From positions 1-26,275 of the forward strand of contig CAVNZM010000054.1 in assembly GCA_963693365.1 (NCBI GenBank): a stretch of 26,275 nt of DNA, in the 5' to 3' direction. Each line of letters starts with the position of its first letter. Positions within the stretch are counted from its first letter, which is position 1. Positions 10,341 to 18,862 of this stretch are shown one piece after another. Source of the DNA: Amoebidium appalachense. Taxonomy: Eukaryota; Ichthyosporea. Under the pieces are notes generated by a model. The model ran no database searches. It was not told the origin of the DNA and worked only from the letters and a program-made list of their open reading frames with translations. Made by a program: the position numbers and the translations under genes.

Positions 10341-11404
10341 TCACTTAAGAATAGAGGCGAATACACGTGTGGTAGTGGCAGCAATGGAGGCCGGACGAAG
10401 TCGGGTATAGATCAGGAAACAGTCGGAGGACCACCTGCCGAGTTGTTTGATCCGGGAGTCGTCGACCCCGGCCTCAGCCAGTGCTGTGGCCCCCCCGATG
10501 CGGAGGCTGTGTCCGGCAAACCGGGAGGGTGAGAGGCCTGCCCGGGAGAGGAGGGCACGGAAATCGGCAGAGAAAGCACTCTTGGTGTAGGGGATGCCAC
10601 CGAGACTGAAGAGGGGGTCGTCGGGTTGACCGGACGTTGTTCCAGGAACTGCCGGAGGAGATGGGCTGGGGAGAAGTGGGTGAGGGGCAGAGCAGCTAGA
10701 GTGACGTTGACACCTCGGGCCTGTACATCCGTCTTAGAGGTTGGCAGGTGGAGGGTGGCATGGGACAAAGTACCGGTGGGGGTGTAGGTGAAGGTCACGT
10801 CTTTCCGTTTAACGTGACGGGACGGGTCGAAAGAAGTCAGGGTCTTGGAGGTAAATTCCCCTTAACGGAGGAGACCACAGAAACCGACGATGAGGGCCGT
10901 CCATAGCCGGAGATTGGCCGAGGAGGCCTTGGTGGGGCACTGGCCATGAAGTAGGCTGAGGTGGGAGGGCAGGAGGGGTTCCCTGGTGGATGAGCGGGGT
11001 CGGATGTTGTGAGAAAGCTGCCATCTGCCCACCCCCCGTAGGAACCAGGCCAGAGACTTGTCGTGGGGGTAGGGAGCAGGGAGGCCCATGTCGAGGTGGA
11101 GCCTGGTGATGGCCGAATTGTAGCCGGTTAAGGAAGAGGCCTGTACCCCTCGTTGGGCACACCAGGCGAGAAAAAGTTGCACGGTGTGTGGGGAGGCCGG
11201 GAGAGAGGACCCGGAGGGGGATTGCAGCCGAGATGCCACACAGAAATCGATGAACACTTTTTGCACCCGGGAGTAAAAGGCCCGAGAGTCGAGGTTGAGA
11301 CTCAGGGCCTGGCATTCCTGCAGGGTAGTGGTGGCTCGAAGCAGCTCGGCCGGAGCAAAGTGGGGGGCCAATCTGCCAGCGTTGCTCCGGAACGGGAGAT
11401 CTTG
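10341..11404 (-). pseudogene. Tyrosine recombinase of the Ngaro-like element, broken
   Basis: Tyrosine recombinases of DIRS-order elements insert circular DNA copies without making target-site duplications. The N-terminal SAM-like domain is seen around 11260-10950 (SRVQKVFIDFC, then TGYNSAITRLHLDMG). The catalytic domain follows: the box I arginine is in FCGLLR at about 10865-10879, a characteristic LPTSKTD phrase lies at about 10739, the HxxR box (GHSLRIGG) at about 10494-10517, then LGRW and the nucleophile Tyr in LIYTR at about 10401-10415. An in-frame TAA follows the box I arginine (10862-10864), and a G run at 10491-10497 changes frame inside the HxxR region. The frame then ends with TGA at 10341-10343. 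All catalytic positions are still recognisable, so decay is moderate. Confidence 0.7.
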
Positions 11405-11423
11405 GGGGGGGGGGGGGGGGGGG

Positions 11424-11711
11424 TTAGCCCAAGGGAAGGGATAGGAACTCGTGGACCCAGGAGGGGAAGGGGCAGGGCTCCGGTTGCAGGGAAGGTCGGA
11501 GTCGTCGGGCCCGGGGAAGTTGGTTACGAGAAATGGCATCGGCCAGATGGTTGAGGGGTCCTGGTAGGTAGGATGCCTGTAACGTAAATTGGTATTGCAT
11601 TTCCATGCGGGTGATGAACCGAATAAGTTTGGCCATCACGGGGTGGGGGGAAGACCGGGAGTGCAGGTCAGACACAGCACCCGTGTTGTCGCATAAAATA
11701 CGGACATGGTG
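11424..11711 (-). pseudogene. RNase H, C-terminal part (beyond the SINE)
   Basis: This is the 3' half of the retroelement RNase H. The frame starts inside WSTHHVRILCDNTGAV and carries the third catalytic aspartate at about 11688-11690. It ends with the typical LPGPLNHLADAISRN phrase that links RNase H to the YR region in DIRS-order elements. It is separated from its N-terminal half by the SINE. The frame closes at 11424 beside a long G run (about 11405-11422), after which the YR continues in another frame. Confidence 0.7.
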
Positions 11712-12311
11712 GGTGGACCAGGGGGGCGGGTTGGTGCAATGGTAAGATCTCTGCGTGTCAAGCTCAAAGTCGCAGGATCGATCCTGGTTACTTCCGATTT
11801 TTTTCTGCCTCGACGGTCCACCGGTCTGGCCGCCCCCTAGAAGCCATCACCCCAGACCACGTCAAAGCAGCACCACCAATTTGTTATCACCCGGCCGTAA
11901 GACATGACGTCATGAACAGCACCGGCCCTCTGACGTCGACGGCGCGCCGCTTGGGCATCCCGGCCCAACGTTCAAGTGGGAGACCAATCCGAGTCACCGG
12001 CCACGGTTCGGGTCAGCGTCCTGGGCATGGGGTCTTCCCTTTCAAGTCTTTATGTTTGTGTATGTGTCCCGGGTCGCTCCCGGCTGGTGTTGTTAAAGTG
12101 AGCTGTGCTCATTTCCCCACTAGCGTTGCTGCGGCTAGAACCGTGGGATAAGGCGTAACTAAAAATAGTGCCAGTTCTGGTCAATTAGAATCCTGACTTA
12201 TGAGTGTGCTATACAGTACGATCTGTGTCTAGGCGGAAGACGGTAAGCTCCCCTGAGGCAGTGCCTCGCCGGGAGTGAAACGGGATAAAATAAAAAAAAG
12301 GGTGGACCAGG
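11711..12311 (+). mobile_element. tRNA-derived SINE with 12-bp target-site duplication
   Basis: The body (11723-12299) has a Pol III promoter: an A box TGGTGCAATGG at 11732-11742 and a B box GATCGATCC at 11776-11784. A T-run follows, then a long unique body (~500 bp), and it ends in an A-rich tail (AAAATAAAAAAAA). It is flanked by perfect GGGTGGACCAGG copies at 11711-11722 and 12300-12311. The duplication lies inside the RNase H codons for WST, so removing the SINE plus one duplicate gives the uninterrupted phrase. At ~577 bp it is long for a SINE. I did not recognise its central domain. Confidence 0.85.
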
Positions 12312-12568
12312 AGGGGGCCCAGAGGGCCACGGCGGCTGCGATGGCCAGGAGTTCGATGACGGAAGAACCGAGTTTACCCTCATGAGCATAGAGGGCTTGC
12401 CAATGGGTGGAGGGGGACCAGGGCATGAAGAACCATTGGTCGAGCCAGTGGCCTCCTAGACCCACCGATCCGGCAGCATCGGTGGCCAGGGTAGTGTATG
12501 TGGGGGGTGTGATGAGGTGCACCCCATTCCATGATGTGAGGAACTGGTGCCATTCGGCTATACTACAA
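12312..12568 (-). pseudogene. RNase H, N-terminal part of the Ngaro-like element
   Basis: The frame contains TTLATDAAGSVGLGGHW with the first catalytic aspartate at about 12478-12480, then the SSVIELLAIAAAVALWAPSW helix with the glutamate at about 12352-12354. This spacing is typical of DIRS/Ngaro RNase H. Reverse transcriptase sequence that should precede it is absent: similarity ends at the foldback element. The frame is cut on its 3' side by the SINE duplication at 12300-12311. Confidence 0.7.
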
Positions 12569-12641
12569 TAAGGGGCGCGGCACCCCACGTTAGTGACGTC
12601 ACAAAGTGTGACGTCACTAACACAGGGTGGCGCACCCCTTA
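12569..12641. repeat. 73-bp foldback (MITE-like) with two TGACGTCA sites
   Basis: Two 34-bp arms (29 of 34 positions pair) surround a 5-base loop AAAGT. The ends are TAAGGGG and CCCCTTA. Each arm contains the palindrome TGACGTCA, the cAMP-response-element consensus. It sits at the broken 5' edge of the retrotransposon. It could be a tiny non-autonomous DNA transposon or a hairpin at a rearrangement junction. Confidence 0.7.
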
Positions 12642-12892
12642 GGATATGGCAGATATGCATATGGGATATGGCGATATGCAGTATGATATGGGTGTATATT
12701 GTGATTAGGATATGGATATGGGTATGGATATGTACAGGAGCACGTGCACACACTGTGTGTGTATGCATAAACACGTGCAGAGCACGTGGATTTAATTAAA
12801 ATAGTAAAGGGAAAACGTGTCATGTGTGCGCGTGCACGCACGCGCACATGCGACACGTACACAGTTCTGAGATCAAAGGAATGCGACGGTGT
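12642..12892. other. GATATG-rich repeat, E-boxes and 30-bp near-palindrome
   Basis: GATATG or ATATGG phrases recur at 12643-12735. Three CACGTG hexamers lie at about 12741-12788. An imperfect 30-bp palindrome of alternating purine-pyrimidine sequence spans 12821-12850 (CATGTGTGCGCGTG...CGCGCACATG). No gene is seen. The left boundary of the viral element is probably in or near this stretch, but no terminal inverted repeat can be checked because the right end is outside the window. Confidence 0.45.
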
Positions 12893-12894
12893 GC

Positions 12895-13106
12895 ACAAGG
12901 CGGCCAATGAGAATTCGAATTCCGAATTCCTTGTACAAGGCGGCCAATAGTAATGCGGATGCACAAGGCGGCCAATGATAATTCAGTTCCAAAAAGCCAG
13001 TTGCCGCACAAGGCGGCCAATGAACATTAAGATAGCACATTCCATTTCCAAGGCGGCCAATGAGCGCCCGGATCGGTCAACCTGGGTTTCCTATTGGCCG
13101 CCTTGT
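12895..13106 (+). promoter_or_regulatory. Array of six ACAAGGCGGCCAAT elements upstream of the polymerase
   Basis: The 14-bp element occurs at 12895, 12935, 12963, 13008 and 13049 (last copy CCAAGGCGGCCAAT) in the direct orientation, and at 13093-13106 inverted. Spacing is 28-45 bp. Each copy contains GGCCAAT, a CCAAT box, so an NF-Y-like activator is a reasonable guess. The array ends 126 bp before the polymerase ATG and has no counterpart elsewhere in the window, which suggests a promoter/enhancer for that gene or a replication-linked regulatory region. Confidence 0.6.
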
Positions 13107-13283
13107 GTAAACAATGGTGGCGCACTTACGCACGCACAGGATCATTATTTTGCGTTCTGTTTATTGATGTTTTTGCTGCCGGCGCTGCCTGGCAATTACA
13201 TTGTGGCTAAGATCTAAGATTACTGTTCAGGATGTTAGACGACAGCCAGGAAGGCTTCATAGAGGACCTGCTGCGGGCACTGG

Positions 13284-15640
13284 ATGCCGACCCGCAGCAG
13301 GCCCTGCAAGCCAACCCGTTTCTGCAGGCCCTGCAGGGCCCACCACCCCCACCCCCACCCCCTCCCCGGCCTCCCCCCTGCCCCCGCCCCCATCAACCAC
13401 CCAGATGACCCCCAGATCATTGCCATGCCTGCCGAGGGCAACTGGCAGCTGCGTTCACGGGTGGATGACATGCAGGCAAGGGGGTTGGGCGTACGCGGCC
13501 ACACCCTCGAGTACCAACCCCTGCGCACCATGGACGTCACCGAGTTCCCCCAGTTCTTTGCAGCTATGCTGTTTGATGCCATTGCCCGTGCAGATGTGCA
13601 GGTGGGGGACATGATCATCGTACGCATCATCAGCTTGCACGTGCAGGCCAATGGTGTGGACAACCAGGTGGGGGATGACGGCAACCCCAACGCCGATGTC
13701 ACCAACCGTCGTGTGTTTACGGCAGGCCCCATGGACGTGTTCAACGGTGATGTGAATGCCGTGGTGCTCAAGCTGATGGAGAACATACGCCAACGCACCC
13801 AGAGTGCAGCCGAGACCTTTATGGACGGGCGATCCAGTGTGCATCTGACCGTGGTCCGGCCCAAGGACATGGTGAGGAAGGGTGCCTGCGGGTCCCTGTC
13901 CACCCTCACAGGGGTGACAGCCCAGTGGCTGCGGGAGCTGGTGGAGGCCAAGGCCGTGGTGGATGTGACCACCCTGGTGAAGGCAGCCTGCAGCAGCAAC
14001 GACCCGCAGGTGACAGGGGAGAAGGAGCTTGACCACCATCAGCTGCTTGAGATTGCCGACGGCCCCTCCTGTGCCCAGCTGTGCCTGGTGTACTGTATGG
14101 CAGTGTGGGTCAGCAAGGCAGCCAACAGCAACGAGAACGGCAGCCTGCCCTCCGAGCACACTCGTAAGAACCTGGGCAATGGGGGTGACCTCATGAAGCT
14201 CAAGGACCACCACGTGCTGTGCCACCTACTGGACCCTATGGATGTGATTGGTATTGGCAACAAGGCTCTGGGTAGGTCTGTGTCTTCCGGCTGTGGGGTG
14301 TGCAACCTGCTGCAGCCACCCATCAACCCAAGGAGCAACTTCCAGGACCGTTACCTGCGCAGGCTGGCAAGGGCCACCCGCCGGCTGTGGGCCAAGTACA
14401 AGCTGCCTGTGCCTGCAGAGGACGGGCTGACGGTGGATCAGTTGGGTGCAGCCGTGGATGCCCTCAACATGCAGATTGCCAGTGAGACCCAGTCAGTCAC
14501 CCGTCTACGGCTGGTGGTGGTGGACCTGGACAGCAAGGGTAGGGTGGCAAGAAGGTACGGGGACGTGAGCTCGGCCCTTCCCCCCGGCAAGCTGTGCACC
14601 ATGTACCTTGGCCACTCCCAGAAGCTGGGCCACTTCACGGCCATCCCCTCCAATGTCAGCAACACCATCGAGCGCCTGCGCAACGGCAACCACACGGGGG
14701 CCGTACGTCGGAGCCTCAGCACCTGCTTCCACTGCAACCAGACCGTGCAATCCAAGAACATGGGGGTGCACCGTTGTGTGAACCGGTGTGGGAACTGTGG
14801 ATCAAAGGGGAACCACATCGACCAGGCAGATGCCTGTGTGTGGACCCCCGGGCGCCGTGTGGAGCTAGCACGGGTGGGGGAGGATGCATGGCCTTACCGT
14901 TGTGACGACTGCTGTGGCCTCTTCCCTTCGGCCAGGTGCATGGCCAACCACAGCACCAAGCTCAAGGGGGCCGGGGCCAGGGCCGACGGCCGGCAACAAT
15001 CCTTCTGTGACACCGTGTTCTGGTGCCGGCTGGCCACGTGCACCCACGGCCTGCAGGGGTACAGGATGATTGGCAGTGGAGATGATGCCCTCAGGGTGTG
15101 TGTGTCGGGCAATCCTGCCGGCCGGTTCTTCTACAAGTTCAAGTATGCCAGCGTGCGCCGTCTACGCCGGCTGCACACTGCCCAGGAGCAAGGGGGGTAC
15201 GATGCAGGCGTCAACGACGAGGGGGAGGACTGGGGCTGGGTCACGGACACGGAGGGGGACTCGGCCACCGAGGATGCCGACTCAGACCCCCCACCCAGCC
15301 TTGCCGACTCGTCGGACGACGAGGGTGGCGATGACGAGGATGATGGCATCGACCTCATGCAGATGTCTGAGGGGGAGGGGCAGGGGGAGGGGGAGGGGGG
15401 TCAGCACGGGGCCAAGAAGGACGACACGTGGACACAGCACCTGTGCACCGACTACGACTGCAAGGGCTGTGGGGGGTACATGCCCGGCAACCACACGTGC
15501 CTCATACGTAGCAAACGAGATCAACGGCGTGTGTACATGTGCACACACACGGATGCAGACGGCACGGTGTGTGACAGGGTGGCATGCTACTCCAACGAGC
15601 AAGGGAGGGGGAGGGGGGGGGGGAGGGGGGGAGGGGGGGG
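13284..15640 (+). CDS. Polymerase N-terminal region with Cys/His zinc-binding clusters
   Basis: This is the long N-terminal region found on pPolB of animal Maverick-like elements, here ~785 codons in one frame. Residues ~50-200 contain the conserved alpha/beta block (DMIIVRIIS, then FMDGRSSVHLTVVRP). Residues ~400-460 carry LRLVVVDL and LGHSQKLGHFTAI. A Cys cluster runs from residue ~481: CFHCNQ, HRC, CGNCG, then CDDCCGLF with C..NH, and CxxxxxC of the type seen around the host-like zinc ribbons. A strongly acidic Asp/Glu/Ser/Gly linker follows (~640-715), then a last Cys/His knuckle (CKGCGG, NHTC). The region may bind the terminal protein or DNA; its exact role is not established. Codons before ~13400 in this frame are probably not translated (see whole gene). 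Confidence 0.7.
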
Positions 15641-15859
15641 GGAGAGTCACCTGCACGGCAGAGGGCCAGGGTGGATGATGCCGGCTGCAGGGTGGGTGCA
15701 CACGTGTGCAAACGGCACGTGCCCGACGACGATGGCAGCAGGGGGTCGTGGAAGCAGACCCGGCAGCCCATCAGGGACATCGTGCTGGACTTCGAGACCA
15801 TGCCGGTGCCTGCCCCAGACCACACGGCCGAAAACCCCCACTTCATCCACATCGTGTAA
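15641..15859 (+). CDS. Polymerase Exo I segment between two breaks
   Basis: This short frame (open from 15584) carries IRDIVLDFETMPVP, the Exo I motif of the 3'-5' proofreading exonuclease, with catalytic Asp at 15788 and Glu at 15794. It joins the N-terminal piece across the G runs, where the frame changes, and ends at TAA 15857-15859. The downstream catalytic ORF is in the same frame as this one, so the only interruption between them is the nonsense codon. Confidence 0.65.
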   Translation, partial: GESPARQRARVDDAGCRVGAHVCKRHVPDDDGSRGSWKQTRQPIRDIVLDFETMPVPAPDHTAENPHFIHIV

Positions 15860-15865
15860 CTTGCA

Positions 15866-18862
15866 GTGGCCATGTACGTCGAGCCAATGGGCGGCCAGCC
15901 GTCTGCCCCCATCATCTTCTGGTCGGAGGCCTCGGCCGACGGCAAGAATGCCTGGGACGTGCTGATGGAGGACAACCACCACGTGATCGACAAGGTGGTC
16001 AAGTGGCTGTTCGACACACCAGCCCATACCGGCGGCCGGGTGTACTGCCACAACGGTAGTGGCTTTGACTTCCACTTTGTGACCAAGAGGGTGGTGGGCA
16101 GCCAGGACAACGTGTACGTGCCCATCATGGCCAACAGCAAGATCAAGTCCTGCCGTATACGTCACTACATCAAGAATGCCGGTGCACCAGCAACCCCCGT
16201 GCCCATGCGGGTGGATGGTGATGGTGATGGTGATGGCCACCATGGCCATGGCCATGGTGATGGCCACGATGGCAATGGCCATGGTGATGGCCATGGTGAT
16301 GTGCAGCAGCAGGCAGCAGCAGCAGCAGCAGCAGCAGGTGCCGGCCGGAAGAGGAGGCACGGGGGGCAGAGGGGGGACGGCAGCCGCACGACGGTGGTGG
16401 AGCTGACGTTCGTGGACACCCTCAACTTCCTCACCATGTCACTGTCGGATGCAGGCAAGGCCATGGGCTGCCAGGAGACCAAGGGCCACTTCCCCCACCA
16501 TGCAGCCACCTTTGCCAACTTCAAGGCCGGCCACATCCCCTTCCCTGGGCCCGAGGACTTTGGGGCCCAGGACATGAAGCCCAAGCAGCATGCTGCCTTC
16601 ATGCAGTGGTGGCGGGAGGAGCAGGCACGTCTGCAGGGGCAGGCACCGGCGGGCACGTGCTACGACATTGCCCAGCAGTGCGAGGACTACTGTGTCAAGG
16701 ATGTGGTGCTGCTGCAGCAGGTGGTCAAGGCCTTCATGTCGAAACTCATCGAGCTGACGGGCATCGACCCCTTCACGTGCGTCACCCTTGCTTCCCTCGC
16801 CATGCACTTCTGGATCACGCAGGCCATGCCCAAGGACGTGACCGTGATGCGTGACCAGACCATGGGCAACGTCAACAGCAGCAAGAAGGAGCAGGAGTAC
16901 ATCGACTACATCACCCACGGCCTGGGGGTGGGGCCAGACGACGTTGCACGGCACGTGGCCACCGGGCACGACCCCCACGGCAGGGCCACTGCCGATGCCA
17001 AGGCCACCCACGACGACGGCACGTGCACCTACTACTTCTTCCACGGCTGTGTGTTCCATGGGTGCCCCGACTGCAACAGGCACGAGGATCTACTAGTAAC
17101 GATGAGGGTGGTGAAGAGGCCAGCCAAGGAGGCCTACGACAGCACCATGGGCCACGAGAGGTACATCCGTGCCCAGGGGCACAAGGTGCAGAGCATGTGG
17201 GAGTGCAGGTGGGACAGGCTTCGGCAGAGCCCGGAGGTGAAGGCAGCACTTGCAGCACAGGCTGCACGGAGGGAGGGCACCGGCAGGGTGGCCCCCGTGC
17301 CCACGGGCCCGGTGCAGTTCCGTGATGCCTTCTTTGGTGGCCGTACGGAGGTCATCACCCGTCACATCGAGGTCAAGGAGGAGGACTGGCCACAGGCAGG
17401 CCTCAAGTACGTCGACGTCACCTCCCTCTACCCGTACGTGATGATTGACAAGTACATGCCGGTGGGCAAGTCACAGTGGTTCACGTCACTGCCCATCAAG
17501 CCGGAGGACCACCCCTCGGCCATCGTCACGGACCCCCAAGTGCTCAAGGAGAGGCTCGACAAGACGTGCCGTATGACCCCCGGCTCCCCCAAGGCCAGGA
17601 CCAAGGGGTACTTTGGTGTTGCACGTGTGAGGGTGCTCCCCCCCAAGGACCTGTTCATCCCCGTGCTGCCTGTGCGTATGACGGGTGCCCAGGGGTACGA
17701 CAAGCTGGGCTTTGTGCTGTGCAGGGCCTGCAGCAGCAAGGAGGAGGCCCAGGCCACCTGCATGGACGAGGAGGGCAACCCCCGGGTGCGTAAGCATGTG
17801 CAATGCACACACACGGACGAGGAGAGGGCACTGGTCGGCACGTGGACGACGGAGGAGCTGAAGGTGGCCGTGCGTGATGGGTACACCATCCTCGACGTGT
17901 ACGATGTGGTGCATTTCAAGAAACGCACCAAGAACCTCTTCCGGAAGTACGTGCAGACGTTCCTGAAGGTGAAGCTCACCAGCACCACCGTGGATCCTGC
18001 CGACATACCCGCCCTCGTGCACCTGTTCAAGGAGCACTACGGCATCACGGTGACGGCCGACGAGTTCAGCCCCAACCCTGCCCTTCGTACCATCAGCAAG
18101 CTGTTTTTGAACAGCCTCTGGGGCAAGCTGGTGCAGAGGGCAGGGCTCGACACCATCGAGTTTGTCGACGATGTCGATCGGCTGAGTCTGCTGGTGACCA
18201 ACCCCAACATCTTGGTGCTTGACGTCGAGCCCATCGGCGAGCAGAGGGTGGCCATCAAGTACAGGCCCAAGAAGGAGACGGCCCCACCCCCCTCCTACGC
18301 GAACATCGCCATCGGCACGTTCGTGACGGCCCATGCACGGTTGCACCTCTATGGTGCCCTCCGGTCCCTCTCCCCCCAGCAGGTGGTGTACATGGACACG
18401 GACTCCATCGTCTACCACTACGACAGCAGGGTGCCCCACCTCAGCCACAACATCGACTCCACCAACGGGGACTTGCTGGGCAACTGGAAGAACGAGACCA
18501 CCACCCCCATCGTCGAGTTTGTTGGTGTGGCCCCCAAGACCTATGCCTACCGCACCCAGGACGGCAAGACCGACGTCAAGGTCAAGGGCATCACCCTCTC
18601 CCGTCGTGCAGCCGACATGGTGAACCTCCCCAGCCTCCGTATGCTGGTGCACGGGGAGATGCCGAGTGTGAGTGTCACCAACCACCGTCTGCTGCGTGAG
18701 CCCGTGCCCGGGGTGCCCCACAACTACCACCTGGCCAGCAAGGACCAGAGGAAGACACAGTCGGGGGCCTTCGACAAGAGGGGGGTGTTTGAGGCAGCCG
18801 ACGGCAGTGTACGCAGCTACCCCATTGGGTGGGCAGCACCGGAGGGGACTCTGCAGTTTTGA
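15866..18862 (+). CDS. Polymerase exonuclease and catalytic domains
   Basis: This 998-codon frame holds the rest of the polymerase (numbering from 15866). Exo II is HNGSGFDFHFV at 62-72, and TFVDTLNFLTMSL at ~181-193 is a typical family phrase. Exo III is YCVKDVVLL at 275-283. Motif A is DVTSLYP with Asp 517. The segment between motifs A and B has the CxxC plus GTWTTEEL...GYTI pattern typical of protein-primed polymerases (TPR1 region). Motif B is KLFLNSLWG at 745-753, and motif C is YMDTDS with Asp 844 and 846. All catalytic residues are present. A low-complexity insert (Asp/Gly/His, then Gln/Ala, residues ~117-170) lies between Exo II and the VDTLNF phrase. The GTG at 15866 is only the first start-like codon after the stop and is not a credible initiator. 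Stop TGA at 18860-18862. Confidence 0.85.
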   Translation: MAMYVEPMGGQPSAPIIFWSEASADGKNAWDVLMEDNHHVIDKVVKWLFDTPAHTGGRVYCHNGSGFDFHFVTKRVVGSQDNVYVPIMANSKIKSCRIRHYIKNAGAPATPVPMRVDGDGDGDGHHGHGHGDGHDGNGHGDGHGDVQQQAAAAAAAAGAGRKRRHGGQRGDGSRTTVVELTFVDTLNFLTMSLSDAGKAMGCQETKGHFPHHAATFANFKAGHIPFPGPEDFGAQDMKPKQHAAFMQWWREEQARLQGQAPAGTCYDIAQQCEDYCVKDVVLLQQVVKAFMSKLIELTGIDPFTCVTLASLAMHFWITQAMPKDVTVMRDQTMGNVNSSKKEQEYIDYITHGLGVGPDDVARHVATGHDPHGRATADAKATHDDGTCTYYFFHGCVFHGCPDCNRHEDLLVTMRVVKRPAKEAYDSTMGHERYIRAQGHKVQSMWECRWDRLRQSPEVKAALAAQAARREGTGRVAPVPTGPVQFRDAFFGGRTEVITRHIEVKEEDWPQAGLKYVDVTSLYPYVMIDKYMPVGKSQWFTSLPIKPEDHPSAIVTDPQVLKERLDKTCRMTPGSPKARTKGYFGVARVRVLPPKDLFIPVLPVRMTGAQGYDKLGFVLCRACSSKEEAQATCMDEEGNPRVRKHVQCTHTDEERALVGTWTTEELKVAVRDGYTILDVYDVVHFKKRTKNLFRKYVQTFLKVKLTSTTVDPADIPALVHLFKEHYGITVTADEFSPNPALRTISKLFLNSLWGKLVQRAGLDTIEFVDDVDRLSLLVTNPNILVLDVEPIGEQRVAIKYRPKKETAPPPSYANIAIGTFVTAHARLHLYGALRSLSPQQVVYMDTDSIVYHYDSRVPHLSHNIDSTNGDLLGNWKNETTTPIVEFVGVAPKTYAYRTQDGKTDVKVKGITLSRRAADMVNLPSLRMLVHGEMPSVSVTNHRLLREPVPGVPHNYHLASKDQRKTQSGAFDKRGVFEAADGSVRSYPIGWAAPEGTLQF
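16205..16345 (+). repeat. In-frame low-complexity insert in the polymerase gene
   Basis: GGTGATGGTGATGGCCAT-type hexamer/dodecamer repeats are followed by a CAGCAG run. In the polymerase frame they read Asp-Gly-His repeats, then Gln and Ala runs, about 50 residues, without breaking frame. It lies in a loop between exonuclease motifs, where expansion could be tolerated. Confidence 0.8.

Larger units (their letters stand above)
9666..12568 (-). mobile_element. Ngaro-like tyrosine-recombinase retrotransposon, 5'-truncated and decayed
   Basis: Read on the minus strand, the order is RNase H, tyrosine recombinase (YR), then B1-A2-B2 split direct repeats. This is the 3' structure known for Ngaro elements in the DIRS order. 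B2 is 9666-9754, A2 is 9755-10223 and B1 is 10224-10312. B1 and B2 are nearly identical over ~89 bp and diverge sharply at both ends. The reverse transcriptase and the A1 repeat expected at the right-hand (5') end are missing; similarity stops near the 73-bp foldback at 12569. Internal damage includes the SINE at 11711-12311, frame changes at G runs (about 11405-11424 and 10491-10497) and an in-frame stop at 10862-10864. Confidence 0.75.
13232..18862 (+). pseudogene. Protein-primed family B DNA polymerase, broken in three places
   Basis: The gene would replicate the linear viral genome from a protein primer. The start is set at 13232 because the acidic, well-behaved beginning MLDDSQEGFIEDLLRALD lies in that frame. 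The frame changes inside a C-rich proline tract (about 13340-13395), and the downstream frame before that tract reads as an Arg/Cys/His-rich shadow. A second frame change falls in the G runs at about 15602-15644, and an in-frame TAA stands at 15857-15859 between the Exo I and Exo II motifs. Total length would be ~1,870 residues, long even for Maverick-type polymerases because of low-complexity inserts. Two of the breaks sit in homopolymer tracts and could be sequencing errors; the stop cannot be explained that way. The pieces are described separately. Confidence 0.75.

Noticed and set aside
12229-12774. A single 181-codon minus-strand ORF
   Set aside because: It is a composite: the middle is retroelement RNase H, the start runs through the foldback and ATATGG repeats, and the end runs into the SINE.
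13235-14225. Minus-strand ORFs of 254 and 256 codons
   Set aside because: Antisense shadows of the polymerase N-terminal region with no recognisable domain.
17486-18730. Minus-strand 414-codon ORF rich in His, Val and Gly
   Set aside because: It is antisense to the polymerase catalytic domain, whose motifs A, B and C are intact; GC-rich codon bias opens the antisense frame.
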